This document shows, one piece after another, positions 59,923-64,000 of a stretch of DNA of 64,000 nucleotides. The notes under the pieces are model-generated. The model was not told where the DNA came from, did no database searches, and saw only the letters and a program-made list of their open reading frames with translations. The first letter of the stretch is position 1; every line of letters begins with the position of its first letter. The stretch comes from Paraburkholderia sp. ZP32-5 (GTDB taxonomy: Bacteria > Pseudomonadota > Gammaproteobacteria > Burkholderiales > Burkholderiaceae). The position numbers and the translations under genes were made by a program. The DNA lies in the NCBI RefSeq assembly GCF_021390495.1, contig NZ_JAJEJP010000002.1, forward strand, positions 2,914,001 through 2,978,000, in the 5' to 3' direction.

Positions 59923-61335
59923 TCACTTCGAGCCGTACACTTTTGCCTTGTGGCCGTGCGGCTCGCGAGCGGCGTGTTTGCCATGCACCGGCGTCGGCGC
60001 TGCCGGCGCGGCGACGGCAGGCGTGGTCGCGGTCGGCGCGGGCGCGGCATTGGCCGGCGACACAGCCATCGCCGTATGCGCGTCGAGCAGACTGATCATC
60101 GCGGCCTGCTGGTTTTGCATCATTTGCTCGATGCGCTGCTGCTGCGCGGTGGTCTCGCGCGTCAGACGCATCAACAGCAAGGTCTGCGCGATGCCGATCG
60201 CCACCGTGACCAGCAGCGCACCGACCACGATCGACAGCATCCACTTCATGCGGCGCGTGTGATCGGTCGCGGCGCGGCGTTGATCGGCGATCACGCCGTA
60301 CAGCGCATCGACCGTATCCGCAAACGCGGTGGCCCGCGCGCGATCGAGTTCCGGCTCGGCACGCTGCGCGGCAGCGGCCGCTTCGGCACGACGCGCTTCG
60401 CGCGAGGGCATGGCGAAGGGGGTGCGGGTGCCGGTAGATGCGGATGCCGCGGCTGAACGCTCGTTGTCCTGCCGCGCGTTTGTGAACTCCGACGCTGGCA
60501 ATGCTGCCGCCGATGCGGCGGACGTCGTGGATGCCGCGCGCGTCTGAGCAGAGGCCTCGTCGGTGGACTCCTCAGGGGTGCCGGCGTCGGCTGCAGTCGC
60601 AACCGATGCCGTTTCTGGCGAAGCCATCGTCGCTTTCGCGAAGGTCGCGGCGAAACGCTGCGGCGGCTTGCCGCCGGCCGAAGCTGCTTCGGCCGCCTGG
60701 CGCAATGCGATCACGCTGCGTGCGACGGTAGCCGCCGCCATCGCCGACGTGAGCGGTACAGCCTGATCGCGCGTCGGTGACGTTGGCTTGTCGTTGGCGG
60801 CTGCGTCGACTGTCGATGCGGTCTCACCGCCGGCACCGTTCATCGCGCCATTCACCGCCGGCTCGCTCACGCGCGCATCCGCCGTATCGGCGAAGGCATC
60901 GGCATCAGCATCGACCGCGGCAAGTCCAGCAGCCGACACCGCCGGCTCGACATCGAATCCACTCAACTGCTCATTGACCGGCGCCGGCGCATCAACCTTC
61001 ACCGCGCGCGGCACGCGCCGCGCCGCCTTGTCGAGCGACGCGCCGTCGTCCAGCGCGCCGACCGCCTGCAGCACCACTTCCGGCAGTTCGAAGCCATCCA
61101 GCGTGCCCTGGCGGACGTCGATGTTCATCGCTTCGAGCGTCGCGCGGGTAGGATCGTCGGGGAACATGTCGAGCGTGCTGTCGTCGCGCTCGGCGGCGCT
61201 CAGTTGCGCGAGACGCTGTGCCGAACGCGCCGCGCGCGCCAGCTTGTTTTCGGTTTCGGTGGAGACGCCGCCCTGACGCTGCTTCTTCGAAGCGGCGCGG
61301 GGCTTGGACTGCGGGGATGCTGCGGAATCTGTCAT
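59923..61335 (-). CDS. Unrecognised single-pass membrane protein with long Ala-rich cytoplasmic region
   Basis: A 470-residue protein (ATG at 61335, MTDSAASPQSKPRAASKKQR). About residues 45-120 contain NKLARAARSAQRLAQLSAAE and LEAMNIDVRQGTLDGFELPE. A long Ala/Ser/Thr low-complexity stretch follows to about 350. One membrane helix (WMLSIVVGALLVTVAIGIAQ) lies near 385-405, and a short coiled coil and Ala/Pro tail (TTAQQQRIEQMMQNQQAAMI) end it. No enzymatic motif. The order resembles a membrane-tethered scaffold, but no function can be given. No ribosome-binding site is visible at the chosen start. Confidence 0.7.
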   Translation of the reverse strand: MTDSAASPQSKPRAASKKQRQGGVSTETENKLARAARSAQRLAQLSAAERDDSTLDMFPDDPTRATLEAMNIDVRQGTLDGFELPEVVLQAVGALDDGASLDKAARRVPRAVKVDAPAPVNEQLSGFDVEPAVSAAGLAAVDADADAFADTADARVSEPAVNGAMNGAGGETASTVDAAANDKPTSPTRDQAVPLTSAMAAATVARSVIALRQAAEAASAGGKPPQRFAATFAKATMASPETASVATAADAGTPEESTDEASAQTRAASTTSAASAAALPASEFTNARQDNERSAAASASTGTRTPFAMPSREARRAEAAAAAQRAEPELDRARATAFADTVDALYGVIADQRRAATDHTRRMKWMLSIVVGALLVTVAIGIAQTLLLMRLTRETTAQQQRIEQMMQNQQAAMISLLDAHTAMAVSPANAAPAPTATTPAVAAPAAPTPVHGKHAAREPHGHKAKVYGSK

Positions 61336-61477
61336 GGAGAAAAAAGCGGTCGTCGCCGCAAACGCAGGCGCCGGATAGCGCTCGCCATTGCCATTGGAAT
61401 TTTTAGAGTTCGCATTGTCGCACGGCGGTCCGCCCGCGCCGAGGCCATCGCCCAACGATTCGCGACGATTTCGCCGC

Positions 61478-62167
61478 TCACGACGACGACGCGTCGTCCT
61501 GACGGAACTGCTTCACGCCGGGCAGTTGTCGCAAGCGCCCGCAGATCGCCTCGTACTCGAGATTCGACACGCGATGCAGCATGATCATCACCTCGTCGCA
61601 TTCGGGCGCGTCGTCGCTTTGCTGCATCACGAACTGCTTGACGCGCGGGCTCGCGGCGCCGAGTTCGTCGTGCAGCGTGTGAAACGTCAGCGTGCCGCGC
61701 TCGATCACCATCGTCAGCTGACGCCGCTGCTTGACCGTGATGAAACGCCGCTCGAGCGGCTTGATGCCCGCGAGGATGATCAGAATGATGATGGTCGCGG
61801 CGATCGATGCCGTGTACAGCCCGCCGCCGACAGCCAGCCCGATCGCCGCGACCGACCACAGGCTCGCCGCGGTCGTCAGTCCGCGCACGATCTCGCCGCG
61901 CAGCAGGATCGAACCCGCGCCGAGAAAACCGATGCCCGATACGACCTGCGCAGCCATCCGCGACGGATCGAGCACGACGTGCTCGTCCCTCAGCACTTCG
62001 GCGAAACCGTACGCGGACACGATCATGATCAGCGTCGAGCCCACGCAGACCAGCATGTGCGTGCGCAGTCCGGCCGCCCACGAAAGCCGCTCGCGCTCGA
62101 AGCCGATTACACTGCCGAGCGCCGCGGCCAGCACGAGACGGGAAATGAGTTCGAGATTGCCCAACAT
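61478..62167 (-). CDS. MgtC/SapB family membrane protein
   Basis: A 229-residue protein with an N-terminal MgtC membrane domain. The blocks LAAALGSVIGFERERLSWAAGLRTHMLVCVGS, QVVSGIGFLGAGSILLRGEIVRGLTTAASLW and AAIGLAVGGGLYTASIAATI are diagnostic. A C-terminal ACT-like cytoplasmic domain covers about 150-229. MgtC supports growth in low Mg2+ and inside macrophages in some pathogens; other members have different roles. AGGAGG is 7 nt before the ATG. Confidence 0.94.
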   Translation of the reverse strand: MLGNLELISRLVLAAALGSVIGFERERLSWAAGLRTHMLVCVGSTLIMIVSAYGFAEVLRDEHVVLDPSRMAAQVVSGIGFLGAGSILLRGEIVRGLTTAASLWSVAAIGLAVGGGLYTASIAATIIILIILAGIKPLERRFITVKQRRQLTMVIERGTLTFHTLHDELGAASPRVKQFVMQQSDDAPECDEVMIMLHRVSNLEYEAICGRLRQLPGVKQFRQDDASSS

Positions 62168-62358
62168 CGTTGTTCCTCCTTATTTGAATGAGCTGGGGAG
62201 GTGGTCCGATCGTGCGTGTCAGCGCGAAGCGTTTGCTTTATGCTAAGCCGCACGCCGCCGCGGCCCTAGGCCGCCGCCCTGGACCACGACGCTGAATTGC
62301 GGCGTTGAATCACAACCTGAACCGCCGCCCCGACACACTGCGCCCGCCCCATCCGATC

Positions 62359-63474
62359 ATGCCCAGCACGCCCCTTACGCCCGCTTCAACGACGACCGCC
62401 GCGAACTCGCTGCGCGAGCATTTCGCGAACGTGGTGCTGCCGATGTGGCACGGGCCCGGCTTCAACAGCGCGCTGACGCTGCCCTACGAAGCGCTCGGCG
62501 CCGACGATCATCAGCCGCAGCCCGTGCAGCGCTACCGTGCGATGGCGTGCGCGCGACAGTTGTTCACGTTCGCGCAGGCGGGCGACCTGGAGCACGCGCG
62601 AGTGCTGTTCGATTCGCTGATGCATACCTTTCAGGACACCGACCACGGTGGATGGTTCTATAGCGTCGACGCGCTCGGCGTGCCTCTCGACACGACCAAA
62701 GATCTGTACACGCACGCGTTCGTCGTGTTCGCGTGCGCCGAATACGCACGCCGCTCCGACAACCACGACGCGCTGAAGCTCGTGCACAACACGACGGCGC
62801 TGATCCAGTCGAACTTCGCGGCCGACGGCGATCTGTTCAACGCCGCACTGAACGTCGACTTCTCGACGGTCACGGGCACGCCGCTGCAAAACCCGCTGAT
62901 GCACCTGACCGAGGCCTGGCTCGCCGCCTGCGAAACGACGCACGACACCGTCTTCAGCGCCGCGCTGCGCCGCCTCGCGGTCGCGATCGAGCGGCACTTC
63001 GTGCATGCGCCGAGCGGCTGCATCGCCGAACTGCCGATCGGTGCGAGCGACAACCGTCTGGAGCCGGGGCATCAGTTCGAGTGGTACTGGCTCGTCAAGC
63101 AGGCCGGTGCGCTATTCGACGGCACCGGGCTCGCCGACGCGCTCACGCGCGCCTTTACCTTCGCGCAGAAGCACGGCGTGGACCCGGACAGCGGCGGCGT
63201 GTGCGCGTCGCTGGACGAAGCCGGCGACGTCAAGGACGCGACCCAGCGGATGTGGGCGCAAACGGAATATCTGCGCGCGCTCGCCTGCCACGACGATCCG
63301 GCCGTGCGGGCGCAACTGCCGCGGCAAATCGAACTGTTCGAGCAACGCTTTCTGCATCCGCGCGGCTGGTTCGAATGCAAGACGGCGGACGGCCAGGTCG
63401 CGCGCGCGGACATGCCTTCGACCACGCCGTATCACCTCGCCACCGCGTACGCGGCGCTGCCGGCATCGTCCTGA
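62359..63474 (+). CDS. AGE family sugar epimerase/isomerase
   Basis: A 371-residue (alpha/alpha)6-barrel enzyme of the N-acylglucosamine 2-epimerase family. The ATG at 62359 gives MPSTPLTPASTTTAANSLREHF; upstream codons up to a TTG at 62305 are unlikely. Visible motifs are QRYRAMACARQLFTFAQA, DTDHGGWFYSVDALG, KDLYTHAFVVFACAEYARR, EPGHQFEWYWLVKQAG (catalytic His) and RMWAQTEYLRALACHD. The family includes epimerases and aldose-ketose isomerases for mannose/glucose-type sugars, so the exact substrate is open. It is a single gene divergent from mgtC. Confidence 0.92.
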   Translation: MPSTPLTPASTTTAANSLREHFANVVLPMWHGPGFNSALTLPYEALGADDHQPQPVQRYRAMACARQLFTFAQAGDLEHARVLFDSLMHTFQDTDHGGWFYSVDALGVPLDTTKDLYTHAFVVFACAEYARRSDNHDALKLVHNTTALIQSNFAADGDLFNAALNVDFSTVTGTPLQNPLMHLTEAWLAACETTHDTVFSAALRRLAVAIERHFVHAPSGCIAELPIGASDNRLEPGHQFEWYWLVKQAGALFDGTGLADALTRAFTFAQKHGVDPDSGGVCASLDEAGDVKDATQRMWAQTEYLRALACHDDPAVRAQLPRQIELFEQRFLHPRGWFECKTADGQVARADMPSTTPYHLATAYAALPASS

Positions 63475-63750
63475 GCGGCCCAGGCGATTCGATGAAGACG
63501 AGCGCATCCCGCATAGGCAGCCCGCCCTTCTCCCGCCAGTCCATACCGCTGGTATACCCTGGCTGCCCAACCTCCTCGCCGGGCCGTCCGATCGGTGAAA
63601 ACGGCCAAAAAACTCAAAACCGGGGAATACCCGGATGCAGGTTGATTGGCGTCTGTCATAAAGACGTGATACAACTCTCCCCTCGCGTTTCGCCCTCACG
63701 TCGAGAAATAGCGAACGCGAATGCAACACACAACATTTATTGGATTAAAA

Positions 63751-63954
63751 ATGGCAACAGGTACTGTTAAGTGGTTTAACGATGCGAAGGGTTTTGGTTT
63801 CATCACGCCGGACGACGGCGGCGAAGACCTGTTCGCACACTTCTCGGAAATCCAGGCATCGGGCTTCAAGTCCCTGCAGGAAAACCAGAAGGTGACGTTC
63901 GAAGTCAAGCAAGGCCCGAAGGGCAAGCAGGCTGCGAACATCCAGCCGGCCTAA
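63751..63954 (+). CDS. Cold-shock domain protein
   Basis: A 67-residue CspA-family RNA chaperone. [20 protein letters not shown] carries RNP1 (KGFGFI), and [10 protein letters not shown] carries RNP2. The length is standard. The ATG at 63751 is preferred; an in-frame ATG at 63721 would add ten residues. The AT-rich leader and a possible promoter (TTGATT near 63641 with TGATAC about 19 bp later) fit a long 5' UTR, common for csp genes. A short AGTAC/GTACT hairpin follows the stop. Confidence 0.96.
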   Translation: MATGTVKWFNDAKGFGFITPDDGGEDLFAHFSEIQASGFKSLQENQKVTFEVKQGPKGKQAANIQPA

Positions 63955-64000
63955 GTACTTCAGGTACTTTGACCCGGACTTGGACGTCACTATAGGCGCC

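Noticed and set aside
63955..63972. AGTAC/GTACT hairpin as terminator of the cold-shock gene
   Set aside because: Only a 5-6 bp AT-rich stem without a T-run; insufficient on its own.

Overview
The window is chromosomal DNA of a GC-rich beta-proteobacterium, most probably Paraburkholderia or a close Burkholderia relative. I infer this from protein sequence style, from the supra-operon order leuC-leuD-leuB-asd-fimV-truA-trpF-trpB-methyltransferase-trpA-accD-folC-dedD-cvpA-purF, and from the pairing of gltA-sdhEBADC with mdh-citE-prpC-prpD-acnA. No rRNA, tRNA or CRISPR array was seen.

Layout. (1) Positions 1-17231, all on the minus strand, form a biosynthetic supercluster: leucine genes, aspartate-semialdehyde dehydrogenase, a FimV-like protein, tRNA pseudouridine synthase, tryptophan genes with an embedded DNA methyltransferase, acetyl-CoA carboxylase beta subunit, folylpolyglutamate synthase, a SPOR-domain protein, CvpA and the 5' part of purF. 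Many junctions overlap or are very short, which suggests co-transcription. (2) Positions 17575-21382, plus strand: a tight five-gene set (CDP-alcohol phosphatidyltransferase, PlsC-type acyltransferase, CdsA-type cytidylyltransferase, saccharopine-dehydrogenase-like protein, DUF2269 membrane protein) closed by a strong bidirectional terminator. It looks like an uncharacterised phospholipid pathway and is the best candidate here for a poorly described system. (3) Positions 21533-36343: a central-carbon block. gltA-sdhE-sdhB-sdhA-sdhD-sdhC run on the minus strand, a GntR regulator sits in the middle beside a perfect palindrome and a good sigma-70-like promoter, and mdh, a CitE-like lyase, prpC, an MliC-like secreted protein, prpD and acnA run on the plus strand. 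Citrate synthesis, succinate oxidation, malate oxidation and the methylcitrate route for propionate thus sit together.

(4) Positions 36442-42001 are an accessory island of visibly lower GC. It holds an IS6-family transposase remnant, an orphan IS5/DUF4096 protein, an intact IS30-family element with 22-bp perfect inverted repeats, several small unknown ORFs, twin GTCAAATAYATTTGAC palindromes with an FNR-like box, and an unusual regulator that joins an N-terminal HTH to a Crp/Fnr module. (5) Positions 42002-48272: a spermidine/putrescine-type ABC transporter with a divergent MocR/PdxR-type regulator. (6) Positions 48286-63954: a large AsmA/DUF748 envelope protein, a DUF1254/DUF1214 lipoprotein, a PaiB-like flavoprotein, a copper P-type ATPase behind a textbook CueR-type promoter, a flavin reductase-like protein, a His-rich secreted protein, a small DUF3563-like gene with its own terminator and an unusual repeat-flanked promoter, a single-pass unknown protein, an MgtC/SapB protein, an AGE-family epimerase and a cold-shock protein.

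Starts were moved inward from the longest frame where homology or a Shine-Dalgarno sequence favoured it; such choices are stated per gene. Family assignments come from reading motifs, not from searches.
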